Shown: positions 8,145-17,430 of the stretch, one piece after another
Numbering within the stretch: position 1 is the first letter of the stretch
Layout of the letters: each line of letters opens with the position of its first letter
NCBI GenBank assembly: GCA_902610115.1
Contig: CACLUK010000003.1
Span: 1-64,000 of the forward strand
DNA: 64,000 bases
Origin: an uncultured Pelagibacteraceae bacterium
GTDB taxonomy: Bacteria; Pseudomonadota; Alphaproteobacteria; Pelagibacterales; Pelagibacteraceae
Reading direction: 5' to 3'
Position numbers and translations under genes: made by a program
Notes under the pieces: model-generated
The model's input: the letters and a program-made list of their open reading frames with translations, nothing else
The model's database searches: none
Told to the model about the DNA's origin: nothing

Positions 8145-9851
8145 ATGCAAACCCTTTTAAATCAAGCAAACTCTTTTTTAGATAAAGATCAAAGAATACA
8201 AGCTGTATTATTAATAGCTATCATGTTGGTTGCGGCTTTTACAGAGCTTTTAGGTTTAGGTTTATTTTTGTTATTACTTAATAATTTTTTAGGTATTTCC
8301 AATAAAGTAGATGGAGATTATTTAAACTCTTTTTTAACAAAATTTACTGACAAGATAAATTTAAATGAAATTTTACTGTTATTTTTTTTTATTTTCACAT
8401 TTAAACTATTATTGCAATTATTTGTAACATGGAATCTTAGTTCATTTGTTGCAAAGTTGAGGGAGAGAATTTCTTTAAAGTTATACACCAATTTTCTTAA
8501 GAGAGACCCCTCTAAACTATTATCAAAAAATAGCTCTGAATATTTGAGAAACTTTACAGATGAAATTGGTCAAGCTGCTCTTTTTTATCAAAGCACAATT
8601 AGCATTCTTCTTGATTTTATAATCTTTTTGACTTTTGTTAGTTTTTTATTATTTTACAATCCTTTCTATTCATCGATAGTTATTATTTTCTTTTCAATGA
8701 TTGGCCTTTGTTTTTATTTGATATTTCAAGGTAAATTAATGAAATGGGCAAAAAAAGGAATTGAGAATAGAAGAAAAAAAATTCAATTTGTTAATGAAAG
8801 CTTTTCTGCTATCAAATATATAAAAATTTTTTCGAGTGAAAATTATTTTCTTCGAAAATTCAGAATAGAAAATATTTCTATTTCGAAAATCTCTTTTAAA
8901 TACCTTTTTTTATCAGGCATACCAAGACATCTTTTTGAGTACACATTATTTTTAAGCATTTTATTAGTTCTCTTATTTCTTTTAGATTTAAAAATGCCAA
9001 ACGAAAGAATTTTACAAATGCTGGGAGTATATACTTTAGTTGCTTTTAGAATAATTCCGATTATTAATAAAATCTTAGTAAGTGCGCAGCATATTAGATT
9101 TACCCAACCGAGTTTTATAAAACTTTACTTAGAACATCAAAAACCTATTTTATCAAGGAGTTTAAATTTTAAAGATTTTTCTTTCAAAAAAAATATAGCA
9201 ATCAAAATTAAAAAATTTAAGTACGAAAGTAAGAAAAATTTTTATTTAAAAAATATAAATTTAATTATTTCAAAAGGTTCTAAAATAGGAATTATCGGAT
9301 CTAGTGGTTCGGGAAAAAGTACAATTATAGATATTATTTGCGGGTTTACTAAACTAAACGATGGTAAAATCTTAATTGACAACAAGAATATTTTTGAAAA
9401 TCTTGAGGGCTGGCAAAATAAAATTGGTTATATTCCACAAAATGTTGTAATTCTTAATCAATCTTTAAGAGATAATATTTTATTTGGTTCTAGTTCAGAA
9501 AAATATACTGATACTAAAATTAAAAAAATAATTAAACAAGTTAAATTAGATAAGTTTTTACAAAAATTACCAAATAAACTATCTCAGATAATTAAACAAG
9601 ATGGTAGTAATATTTCTGGTGGTGAAAAGCAAAGAATAGGAATTGCCAGAGCTTTATTACGTAATCCAGAATTAATATTGTTAGACGAAGCAACAAGTGG
9701 ATTAGATAGTTTTACAGAACAAAAAGTTTTAGAAACAATTAAAGATCTTCAAAAAACTGTAATCATTGTTTCTCACAGAATAAACACTTTAAAATTTTGT
9801 GACAAAGTGTATAGGATTGATAAAAGCACTACCAAATTAACGAACATTTAA
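8145..9851 (+). CDS. ABC transporter, fused permease-ATPase (PglK/MsbA-like flippase)
   Basis: The 568-residue half-transporter has about six membrane helices in residues 1-330 and an ATPase domain after about 350. Walker A GSSGSGKST is near residue 385, the signature SGGEKQR near 490, Walker B LILLDEATSGLD near 508 and the switch His in VSHR near 541. The layout matches lipid-linked oligosaccharide flippases such as PglK, or the lipid A flippase MsbA. Its position within a glycan cassette, 4 bp after the SDR gene, suggests it flips a lipid-linked sugar across the inner membrane. Confidence 0.85.
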   Translation: MQTLLNQANSFLDKDQRIQAVLLIAIMLVAAFTELLGLGLFLLLLNNFLGISNKVDGDYLNSFLTKFTDKINLNEILLLFFFIFTFKLLLQLFVTWNLSSFVAKLRERISLKLYTNFLKRDPSKLLSKNSSEYLRNFTDEIGQAALFYQSTISILLDFIIFLTFVSFLLFYNPFYSSIVIIFFSMIGLCFYLIFQGKLMKWAKKGIENRRKKIQFVNESFSAIKYIKIFSSENYFLRKFRIENISISKISFKYLFLSGIPRHLFEYTLFLSILLVLLFLLDLKMPNERILQMLGVYTLVAFRIIPIINKILVSAQHIRFTQPSFIKLYLEHQKPILSRSLNFKDFSFKKNIAIKIKKFKYESKKNFYLKNINLIISKGSKIGIIGSSGSGKSTIIDIICGFTKLNDGKILIDNKNIFENLEGWQNKIGYIPQNVVILNQSLRDNILFGSSSEKYTDTKIKKIIKQVKLDKFLQKLPNKLSQIIKQDGSNISGGEKQRIGIARALLRNPELILLDEATSGLDSFTEQKVLETIKDLQKTVIIVSHRINTLKFCDKVYRIDKSTTKLTNI

Positions 9852-9925
9852 TAAAGCTACTTATCGCCTAATAAAATATCTAACTAAATATAAAGTATCT
9901 AAAAATTTTTGGTTATCTAAATAAA

Positions 9926-11509
9926 ATGAAAAAAAGAAAAACTTCTTGGGAAAAAACAAGAAATTTATATGTGAATTGGTTGTCTAAAACAAGTTTGAGA
10001 AATTTTTTTTCAAAAAATATTGTATTTGATAATTTATCCCTATGGTGGCTCACAAATTTAATAGAAAAAGACAATTTAAACGATCCATTATGGTATAATG
10101 ATTTGCATAAAAAACTTAATAAAGAAAAAGTATTTCCAAAAAATTCATATTTTCTATTATTTTATAAAGTCTTAAAGAAATTTATTTTTCATATGATTAG
10201 CTATTCTTTTATTAAAATTTTTTATAGAAATAAATTTGACCCTCATTTAACAAAGGAAAATTGTATTCATGCTAGATTTCAAAATTTAAAAAATTATGAA
10301 AAGAGTTTTGTTGTAGATAGACAATATGGACTATATGGTTTAAGGGAGAAAAAAAAACAAATTTATTTAATTGAGTTTTTTGGAGATTTTAATTCTATAA
10401 AAAACTTTGGGAGTATTAAAAAAAAACTAGATAAAATACCTTTTGAACATTGTATTTTAGAAAAGTTCGTCACTTTAAAGGAAATAATTAAAATTTACTA
10501 CTTTACCTTAAAACAATTGACTATTCTTATAAAAATTTTGGATAAAAAAAACTTTTTTATTATTAAAGGTAATGACTGCGAAATAATTTTAAAGAAAAAA
10601 CTTTTATCATCATTTTTTGGTCCTATTCAAGATCAATTAGTAAGAGGATTGTGTTTAAAAAATTTTTTAAAAATTTCAAAAATAAAAAATTTTATTACCT
10701 ATTATGATTTTCACCCAGGGGCTAGAGTTCTTTATCACTTTGCAAAAGAGTCAAAAGTTGATAATGTTATCAATATAAATCACGCAAATTATTCAGAGAA
10801 TAATATTTTTTTCAACTTTAATATTTCTGATTTTTCAAATGGAGACGAACAAGGACGTTTATACTCTCCTAAACCAGATTACTATTTTTGCCAAGGTTTA
10901 AAATATCATAAAAAAATTAAGAAGATATTTAAAAACAAAGCACATATAATTGGTTCACTTAAAAGTGAATTGGAAAAACCGCTAAATTTTAAAAAAATTA
11001 AAAAAATTAATTTTAAAAATATATTTAATAACGAGAAAAAAATACTATTAATTCTTTGTTCACTTCATGATTATGGTCCATTCATTAAACTTTTAAATAA
11101 ATGTGAATTAAACAATTTTAATATTTTAGTACTTCCACATCCTGTAAAAAAAAAACAAACAATCAGTGACTTTAAAAAAAAGTTTAAAAAAGATTTTATT
11201 GATGGTAGCAGATTTGATAAAGCAATGTTATTAAAAACATCTGATTATATAGTTTTCGGCGACACATCTCTAGGTTTAGAGTTATCAATTTTAAAAAAAA
11301 ATATGTTTAGATTATATGACTCACAGTTTATTCCAACTTTTGATTTAGATAGTGAAATTCCAACTGCAAAAAATAAATCAAGTGTTGAATTTTTTTTAAG
11401 ACAAAAAAAGATTAGACAAAAGTCAAAAATGATAGAAAAATTTTACTTTCATAAATATGATAGAAAAGGAAGTACAAGACTAAGAAAATTATTAAGTAGA
11501 ATTTCATGA
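9926..11509 (+). CDS. Probable surface-carbohydrate glycosyltransferase (GT-B-like)
   Basis: I do not recognise a close family with certainty. The 527-residue protein is very Lys/Phe/Asn-rich. The C-terminal half has GT-B-like features: a DFHPGA segment, an ININHAN strand, YFCQG, HIIGS, an LPHPVKK strand and FGDTSLGLELSI near residues 455-470, resembling the donor-binding region of polysialyltransferase-like or surface-carbohydrate biosynthesis proteins. No signal peptide is seen. It follows the flippase by 74 bp and precedes a GT4 gene, consistent with glycan assembly. It could also be a capsule-type polymerising transferase. Confidence 0.5.
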   Translation: MKKRKTSWEKTRNLYVNWLSKTSLRNFFSKNIVFDNLSLWWLTNLIEKDNLNDPLWYNDLHKKLNKEKVFPKNSYFLLFYKVLKKFIFHMISYSFIKIFYRNKFDPHLTKENCIHARFQNLKNYEKSFVVDRQYGLYGLREKKKQIYLIEFFGDFNSIKNFGSIKKKLDKIPFEHCILEKFVTLKEIIKIYYFTLKQLTILIKILDKKNFFIIKGNDCEIILKKKLLSSFFGPIQDQLVRGLCLKNFLKISKIKNFITYYDFHPGARVLYHFAKESKVDNVININHANYSENNIFFNFNISDFSNGDEQGRLYSPKPDYYFCQGLKYHKKIKKIFKNKAHIIGSLKSELEKPLNFKKIKKINFKNIFNNEKKILLILCSLHDYGPFIKLLNKCELNNFNILVLPHPVKKKQTISDFKKKFKKDFIDGSRFDKAMLLKTSDYIVFGDTSLGLELSILKKNMFRLYDSQFIPTFDLDSEIPTAKNKSSVEFFLRQKKIRQKSKMIEKFYFHKYDRKGSTRLRKLLSRIS

Positions 11510-11561
11510 AGCGTGGAGAAACTTAAAAAGCATTTAATTCTTAAGAAACATTATTATATTC

Positions 11562-12767
11562 GTGAAAAGCAATCAAAAAATTAAAACAATTGTTATTCTA
11601 ATTGAAAATATCCTCTACGGAGGGACCACAACTCATTTAATAAATTTTTTGAACAGCAACCATTTTAAAAAGAAACAATTTATAATATTAACAAATAGAA
11701 ATAATCAAGCTATCCATCAGATTAAGAAAGATGTTAAAAGTAAAAACTTTAAATTTTTTTTTTATAATTCGTTTAATATTACTTTAAGTAAATTCTTATT
11801 TTTCCGAATAATATTCATTATTTTTAAACCTATATTATTTTTAATCTCGATATTTCAAATGTATTTTATTTTAAAAAAATTAAATTATGATTTATTATTT
11901 GCAATTTGCGGAGGATATGGTGATTTCAGAAGCGAAACCGCTGGTTTAATTGCAAGTAGATTATTAAAATTTAAAAATAATTTTCTATTGATACATCACA
12001 ATTATTCAAAACCTATTTTATGGCGTAGTATTGTTTTACTATTTGATAAAATTGCAAGTAGAGGAGTTAAATATTTAATTTTTACTAATAATGCTACAAA
12101 AAAATCAATTATAAATCATTCAAAAATTGCAGATATAAGTAAATCTAAAATAAAAATTATTAGGAATGGTCTATCTTTAAGTAAGGTAAAATACAAAAAA
12201 ATCCAAATTTTAAACTCAAATAAAAAAAAAATTAAAATTGGAATGTTGTCAAGATTAGAAAAATATAAGGGCCACGAAGATATGATCGATGGGATTTCTA
12301 TATTGCCACTTAATATAAAAAAAAATTTTTTAGTTTTCTTCATCGGCAAAGGAGAAAAAAAATTTATTGATCTTTTAAAAAAAAAAATCGTCCAAAAAGG
12401 GTTAAATAAACAAGTTGTTTTTTTAGATTATATTAATGCTGATAGCAGAGAAATACTAAAAAATTTAAATTTACTAGTTTCTTTGACTAGGGATTTCGAG
12501 AGCTTTGGATATAGTTTGGCTGAGTCGATGCTTGTAGGAACTCCTGTATTGACTACAAATGTAGGAGGTATATCAGAATACTTAAATAAAAATAATTCTT
12601 ACTTAATAAAGCCAAAAGATCCAAAACAATTGAGTAAATCTTTAGTAAACTTTTATTTTAACAGACATTTATGGAGAAAAAGAGCAAAAGTAGGAAAAAG
12701 TTTAATCAAAAAAAAGTTTAATTCAAATATTATGTCAAAAAATTTTTTATATCTTTTTAAAAAATAA
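11562..12767 (+). CDS. Glycosyltransferase family 4
   Basis: The 401-residue protein has a GT-B fold. The C-terminal domain shows an IGMLSRLEKYKGHE strand-loop (near residue 226) and the E-x7-E motif ESFGYSLAE followed by SMLVGTPVLTTNVGGISEYL-type sequence (near 309-340), diagnostic for GT4 retaining transferases. It starts with GTG at 11562. A hydrophobic stretch near residues 80-105 may associate it with the membrane. It would add a hexose to a lipid-linked glycan; donor and acceptor are unknown. It closes the first sugar cassette, followed by a 239-bp gap. Confidence 0.85.
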   Translation: MKSNQKIKTIVILIENILYGGTTTHLINFLNSNHFKKKQFIILTNRNNQAIHQIKKDVKSKNFKFFFYNSFNITLSKFLFFRIIFIIFKPILFLISIFQMYFILKKLNYDLLFAICGGYGDFRSETAGLIASRLLKFKNNFLLIHHNYSKPILWRSIVLLFDKIASRGVKYLIFTNNATKKSIINHSKIADISKSKIKIIRNGLSLSKVKYKKIQILNSNKKKIKIGMLSRLEKYKGHEDMIDGISILPLNIKKNFLVFFIGKGEKKFIDLLKKKIVQKGLNKQVVFLDYINADSREILKNLNLLVSLTRDFESFGYSLAESMLVGTPVLTTNVGGISEYLNKNNSYLIKPKDPKQLSKSLVNFYFNRHLWRKRAKVGKSLIKKKFNSNIMSKNFLYLFKK

Positions 12768-13006
12768 TAACTTTTTTTACATAAAAAAATCGTAATACTT
12801 AAAGTTTTTGTTCAAAAACACAAACTTATAAAATATTCTATTTTTCGTAAAATCTTATTAAAAAACTAATATACTTATTATATAAATATTATAATTTTTG
12901 ATATACAATGATTGTTTATTAATTAAAAATAGCTACAAGGAAAAATTATTTTTTTAAATATAATACAAAGACTCTTCATTATTCGCAGATTTCCGATTAT
13001 TAAAAA
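12768..13006. other. Intergenic gap between two glycan cassettes
   Basis: This 239-bp stretch is the longest non-coding gap in the window and is almost purely A+T. I see no gene. It holds a short perfect inverted repeat at 12804-12819 (7-bp arms, 2-base loop) that lacks a following T-run, so it is a weak terminator candidate. It also has several TATA-like runs around 12880-12915 that could serve as a promoter for the CDP-hexose genes. Confidence 0.4.
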
Positions 13007-14074
13007 ATGAAAAATTTAAAAAAACATTTTTATAAAAAAAAGGTTGTAATAACTGGACACACAGGTTTCAAAGGATCTTGGCTCACTCTGTGGCTACAAT
13101 CTTATGGTGCAAACATTTATGGAATTTCTAATGGATATCCGTCTAATCCTTCAAACTTTAAGATTTTAAAGTTGGGAAATAAGATAAATCATAACATAAT
13201 GGATTTAAGAAATTTGCCAAAATTAAAAAAAATGATAAATAAAATAAAACCTGACTATATTTTCCATCTTGCAGCACAGTCCTTAGTAAAGGAGTCTTTT
13301 GAAAATCCTATCACCACTTTTACATCTAATTCTATTGGGACATGTAATGTGCTAGAGTCGATAAGACATTTAAAAAACAAATGTGTCGTTGTAATAATTA
13401 CAAGCGATAAAAGTTATAAAAATCTTGAAATTAAAAGAGGATATAATGAAGAAGATTTAATCGGAGGAGTTGATCCATATAGTGCTTCTAAAGGTTGTGC
13501 TGAACTTATTATTAAGTCGTATTATGAGAGTTTTTTAAAAAAAAAAACAAATATTAAAATTGGTATTTCAAGAGCAGGAAATGTGATAGGTGGGGGAGAT
13601 TGGTCAAAAAATAGAATTATACCTGATTGTATTAAAGCTTGGTCAAAAGAAAACTTTTTAAAGGTTAGAAACCCTAAGTCTACTAGACCTTGGCAACACG
13701 TTCTCGAAGTTTTATATGGATATTTAAAGTTAGCAACTCGACTGAAAAAAGACAAAACTATTAATGGCCATGCTTTTAATTTTGGTCCCAATAAAACTCA
13801 AGATAAAACAGTCAACTCTCTGTTAATAGAAAGCAAAAAATATTGGATAAATGCTCGGTGGTTGCCAAAAAAAGATAAAAGTTTTAAGGAATCTTCCCTA
13901 TTAAAATTAGACTCCTCAAAAGCAAATAAAAAATTACAATGGTTTAATAGTCTATCCTTTTTTGAAACAGTCAAAATGACAATGCAATGGTATCTAAGAT
14001 ATTTAGGTAGTGAAAATATGTATGAATTTTCAATAAATCAAATAAAAAGATACGAAACAAAAATTAAAAATTAA
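13007..14074 (+). CDS. rfbG: CDP-glucose 4,6-dehydratase
   Basis: The 355-residue protein closely fits CDP-glucose 4,6-dehydratase, which makes CDP-4-keto-6-deoxyglucose from CDP-glucose using bound NAD. Visible marks are the family-typical TGHTGFKGSWL nucleotide-binding loop (16-26), HLAAQSLV (87-94), TSDKSYKN, YSASKGCAEL with catalytic Tyr/Lys near 157-161, and RAGNVIGGGDW. The partner enzyme RfbF is encoded four genes downstream. It begins the second sugar cassette after an A+T-rich gap, so it may have its own promoter. Confidence 0.92.
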   Translation: MKNLKKHFYKKKVVITGHTGFKGSWLTLWLQSYGANIYGISNGYPSNPSNFKILKLGNKINHNIMDLRNLPKLKKMINKIKPDYIFHLAAQSLVKESFENPITTFTSNSIGTCNVLESIRHLKNKCVVVIITSDKSYKNLEIKRGYNEEDLIGGVDPYSASKGCAELIIKSYYESFLKKKTNIKIGISRAGNVIGGGDWSKNRIIPDCIKAWSKENFLKVRNPKSTRPWQHVLEVLYGYLKLATRLKKDKTINGHAFNFGPNKTQDKTVNSLLIESKKYWINARWLPKKDKSFKESSLLKLDSSKANKKLQWFNSLSFFETVKMTMQWYLRYLGSENMYEFSINQIKRYETKIKN

Positions 14075-14092
14075 CATAAAAATTTAATTATA

Positions 14093-14986
14093 TTGAAAAA
14101 AAAAATTTTGATATTTGGAGGAAGTGGATTTTTAGGAAAAAATCTCTCAGTTTACCTAGCAAAGTTAAGAAGATTTAAAATTACAACTATAAGCAAGAAA
14201 ACTCTTAAAAACTCAAAAAAAATAAAAAAGATAAACTACATTTCGTGTAATATTAATAATTATCAAAAATTTAAAAAAAAATTAAAAAATGAAAAATTTG
14301 ATTTTGTTATAAATTTTTCTGGAAATATAAACCACAGTGATAAAAAAGAAACATTTAAAGCTCATTTTTATGATGTAAAAAATATCGTTAAGTACATTAA
14401 ATTAACAAAGTCAGGATTATTAATTCAAGCTGGGAGCAGTTTGGAGTATGGCGGAAGTAGAAGTCCTCAAAATGAAAAACAAGTTTGTAAACCATCGTCT
14501 GTTTATGGCAAAGCAAAACTTTTATCTTCAACATTTATTATGAAAAATTTAAATAATTATATTATTTTAAGACCCTACCAAATATATGGACCCCACCAAA
14601 AAAAAAATCGACTGATCCCGATTACAATTAATTCTTGCATAAAAAATCTTAAATTTCCTTGCACGCTAGGTAACCAAGAAAGGGATTTTCTATACGTTGA
14701 CGATTTTATAGATTTAATAATTAAAATAATTAGATCGAAAAATATTAAGTCTGGTATTTTTAATGTTGGATCGGGCAAACCAATTCAAGTAAAGAAAGCG
14801 ATCTTAACAATTGTAAAGAAGATTAAAAAAGGTACACCACTATTTGGAAAACTAAAGATGAGAAAAGATGAAAAAAAATCACTTTATCCAAATTTAAACA
14901 AAACAAAAAAAACCTTTAAATGGAGACCTAAAATAAATTTTGATATAGGGATAAGCAAAACAATCAATTTTTATAAAGAAAAATGA
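14093..14986 (+). CDS. NAD-dependent epimerase/dehydratase-type SDR
   Basis: The 297-residue extended SDR has GGSGFLGKN (9-17), a LIQAGSSLEYG catalytic Ser region, VYGKAK with the Tyr/Lys pair and the typical RPYQIYGP and DFLYVDD stretches. It starts with TTG at 14093. Placed between rfbG and rfbF, it is the likely 4-ketoreductase or epimerase that turns CDP-4-keto-6-deoxyglucose into the final CDP-6-deoxyhexose, comparable in role to abequose synthase. The specific product cannot be read. It overlaps the next gene by 4 bp. Confidence 0.8.
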   Translation: MKKKILIFGGSGFLGKNLSVYLAKLRRFKITTISKKTLKNSKKIKKINYISCNINNYQKFKKKLKNEKFDFVINFSGNINHSDKKETFKAHFYDVKNIVKYIKLTKSGLLIQAGSSLEYGGSRSPQNEKQVCKPSSVYGKAKLLSSTFIMKNLNNYIILRPYQIYGPHQKKNRLIPITINSCIKNLKFPCTLGNQERDFLYVDDFIDLIIKIIRSKNIKSGIFNVGSGKPIQVKKAILTIVKKIKKGTPLFGKLKMRKDEKKSLYPNLNKTKKTFKWRPKINFDIGISKTINFYKEK

Positions 14987-15780
14987 AACTTCAAAAAACA
15001 TTTTTACCAAAATTTAAGACATCTCTAATACGCGTTGGTAAAGAGAATGACGGAGGCTATTGTGTTCCAAAAAAGTCAGTTATGAATAGCGATCTTTTGA
15101 TTAGTTTTGGGCTTAATGATGACTGGTCTTTTGAAAAAGATTTTATAAGTATAAATTCCAAAACAAAAGTTTTTGTATTTGACAAAAACGTTTCAATTAC
15201 TTTTTGGATTAAAAATTTTCTTAAAACTATAATAGAAATAATTTCTTTCAAAAAATCTCCAATTTCAATATTCAAATTTGTACATCTTTTTTTTGATTAT
15301 TTAATTTTTTTTAGAAATTCCAATTCAAAACATTTTAAAAAAAATGTTATTCAAAAAAATCATATTATAAAAAATCAAATTAAAAGTTCTTATATAAATC
15401 TAAAAGAAATTTTATCAAAAGATAATGGAAAAAATTTTTTTCTTAAAATTGATATAGAAGGTAATGAGTACAGAATACTACAAGATATCATCGAGAATCA
15501 GAACTATCTTGAAGGTTTAGTAATTGAATTTCATAATTCGGATTTAATGGAGGACAAAATCATAGATTTTTCAGAGCAACTAAGTCTTGATCTAGTACAT
15601 GTGCATGTCAATAATTTTGGGGATACAAATAATAAAGGTTATGCTACAACTTTTGAGGCTACATATTCACCAAGAAAATATAATAATCTAAGAGAAAAAG
15701 ATGAATTTATCTTTCCAGTAAAAGGATTAGATCAACCTAATAATGAAAAAGATGCAGATGAAAAAGTCTTTTTTGAGTAA
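14983..15780 (+). CDS. FkbM-like methyltransferase
   Basis: The 265-residue protein resembles FkbM-family SAM-dependent methyltransferases. It has an ENDGGY segment (near 20), LISFGLNDDWSFE (near 36-48) and the strong LKIDIEGNEYRIL motif (near 157-169), with a late VIEFHNSD strand. Members O-methylate sugars and other small molecules. The insert of about 70 Phe/Lys-rich residues between the first and second conserved blocks is longer than in compact FkbM proteins. Placement between CDP-hexose genes suggests methylation of the hexose or the finished glycan. It overlaps the upstream SDR gene by 4 bp. Confidence 0.65.
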   Translation: MKLQKTFLPKFKTSLIRVGKENDGGYCVPKKSVMNSDLLISFGLNDDWSFEKDFISINSKTKVFVFDKNVSITFWIKNFLKTIIEIISFKKSPISIFKFVHLFFDYLIFFRNSNSKHFKKNVIQKNHIIKNQIKSSYINLKEILSKDNGKNFFLKIDIEGNEYRILQDIIENQNYLEGLVIEFHNSDLMEDKIIDFSEQLSLDLVHVHVNNFGDTNNKGYATTFEATYSPRKYNNLREKDEFIFPVKGLDQPNNEKDADEKVFFE

Positions 15781-15792
15781 AAATTTAAATAG

Positions 15793-16515
15793 ATGAAAGT
15801 AATAATTTTAGCTGGTGGCTTCGGATCTAGATTATCTGAATACACTAAATTGATACCTAAGCCTATGGTTAAGGTAAATAATTGTCCTTTATTAATTCAT
15901 ATTATGAAGATTTATATAAAATATAATATCAAAGATTTTATAATAGCTGCTGGATACAAAAGCTACGTGATTAAAAAATATTTTAAAAATTTTGCATGTA
16001 CAATAGGCGGAAAAAAATGCAATGTTGTAATCGCAGATACTGGATTAAGAAGTTTAACAGGCGGAAGAATAAAAAGAGCATCTAAATACTTAAATAAATA
16101 TGATGAGGATTTTATGTTCACATATGGAGATGGTGTTTCTGACATCAATATTTCAAAATTACGAAGATTTCATAAAAAAACAAAAAAAATTATTACTGTA
16201 ACTGCTGTGAGGCCGCCAGCTAGATTTGGTGAAATTAAATTAAAAAAAAATCTAGTTTATTCATTTAAAGAGAAACCGCAGGTTACAGATGGATGGATTA
16301 ATGGTGGTTTTTTTGTAGCTAAAAAAAGTTTTTTAAAATTAATACGTAGTGATAAAGAAATTCTCGAAAAATATCCTTTAGAGAAGTCGGCACGAAACAA
16401 ACAATTATCAGCTTATAAACACAAAGGATTTTGGAAGTGTGTTGATACAAAGAGAGATAAAGATGAGCTTAACAAAATTTTTAGAAAAAAATTAATAAAA
16501 AATATTAGTTATTAA
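15793..16515 (+). CDS. rfbF: Glucose-1-phosphate cytidylyltransferase
   Basis: The 240-residue protein matches RfbF, which makes CDP-glucose from CTP and glucose-1-phosphate. It has the nucleotidyltransferase loop LAGGFGSRLSEYT (6-18), PKPMVKV, TYGDGVSDI (near 114-122) with the metal-binding Asp, and the family-typical ARFGEI and WINGGFFV segments. It is slightly shorter than the usual about 255 residues. With rfbG it forms the first two steps of CDP-6-deoxyhexose synthesis. The order rfbG-SDR-methyltransferase-rfbF differs from the common rfbF-rfbG-rfbH order. Confidence 0.92.
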   Translation: MKVIILAGGFGSRLSEYTKLIPKPMVKVNNCPLLIHIMKIYIKYNIKDFIIAAGYKSYVIKKYFKNFACTIGGKKCNVVIADTGLRSLTGGRIKRASKYLNKYDEDFMFTYGDGVSDINISKLRRFHKKTKKIITVTAVRPPARFGEIKLKKNLVYSFKEKPQVTDGWINGGFFVAKKSFLKLIRSDKEILEKYPLEKSARNKQLSAYKHKGFWKCVDTKRDKDELNKIFRKKLIKNISY

Positions 16516-16522
16516 AATTAAA

Positions 16523-17311
16523 ATGTCCAATAGACCAGTTGTAAGTATAATTATGAATTGTCATAATGGACAAAAATTTTTAAGTGACGCAATTCAGAGT
16601 GTAATAAATCAATCATTTAAAAATTGGGAACTAGTTTTCTATGATAATTTTTCCAAAGATAAGAGTTATAATATTTTAAAAAAATTTAAGGATAAAAGAA
16701 TTAAATACTACAAATCAAAAAAATTTTTAAATCTTTATGCTGCTAGAAATCAAGCTGTAATAAAAGCAAGAGGTAAATATATTGCATTTTTAGATACTGA
16801 TGATCTTTGGGAGAAAAATAAACTTAAAATTCAACTAAACTTAATAGAAAACAGTCAATTTAGCATGATATATTGTAATTACTATACCTTAAGGAATAAT
16901 ATAAAATTAAAAAGATATAAATTTTATTTACCTTCAGGACAAATAACAGAAAAACTATTAAAAAAATATTTTATTGGTATTGGAACAGTGTTAATTGACA
17001 TAAAAGCTTTCAAAAATTTAAAATTTAATAATAATTACAATATAATTGGCGATTTTGATTTTTTCATAAAAATTAGTACAAAATATCATATAGGCGCGAT
17101 ACAAAAACCATTGGCCTTTTATAGAGATCATAGTTCAAATCTTTCAAAAAAAAAAATGAAAGACCATATTTTAGAATTAGAAAATTGGATTAAATCTAAT
17201 AAAAAAAACTTTAAAAAATATAAAGATAGCCTAAAATTCATTCAAATATTTATTTTTAAACTCAAAATAAAACATTTTTTGCAAAAATTAGGGCATGTAG
17301 TTCAGTGGTAG
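16523..17311 (+). CDS. Glycosyltransferase family 2, 3' end inside tRNA-Val
   Basis: The 262-residue GT-A protein has the GT2 start VSIIMNCHNGQKFL, an AARNQAV helix and the metal-binding FLDTDDLW (near 89-96). It would transfer a sugar from a nucleotide donor. The last seven codons and the TAG stop are read from the 5' part of the tRNA-Val gene: the frame enters the acceptor stem at 17291 and stops in the D-loop at 17309-17311. The C-terminal tail is therefore a by-product of the junction between the variable region and the tRNA. Confidence 0.85.
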   Translation: MSNRPVVSIIMNCHNGQKFLSDAIQSVINQSFKNWELVFYDNFSKDKSYNILKKFKDKRIKYYKSKKFLNLYAARNQAVIKARGKYIAFLDTDDLWEKNKLKIQLNLIENSQFSMIYCNYYTLRNNIKLKRYKFYLPSGQITEKLLKKYFIGIGTVLIDIKAFKNLKFNNNYNIIGDFDFFIKISTKYHIGAIQKPLAFYRDHSSNLSKKKMKDHILELENWIKSNKKNFKKYKDSLKFIQIFIFKLKIKHFLQKLGHVVQW

Positions 17312-17365
17312 AACGCTACGTTGACATCGTAGAGGTCATAAGTTCAATTCTTATCATGCCCACCA
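17291..17365 (+). tRNA. trnV: tRNA-Val (GAC)
   Basis: The sequence folds as a cloverleaf. The acceptor arms GGGCATG (17291-17297) and CATGCCC (17355-17361) pair perfectly. The D-arm is at 17300-17314, the anticodon stem CTACG/CGTAG encloses loop TTGACAT with anticodon GAC (17323-17325), and the T-arm is ATAAG/CTTAT. CCA is encoded at 17363-17365. It lies 65 bp before the 5S rRNA gene and marks the boundary between the variable region and the core genome. Confidence 0.97.
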
Positions 17366-17430
17366 CATTTTGCTAATATAAGCTGTTTTTAAGCTATTTA
17401 CATAATATTAGAAAAATAATATAAAACCTT

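Noticed and set aside
12804-12819. Perfect inverted repeat after the GT4 gene as a terminator
   Set aside because: The arms are A+T-rich and no T-run follows, so it is described only as part of the intergenic entry.
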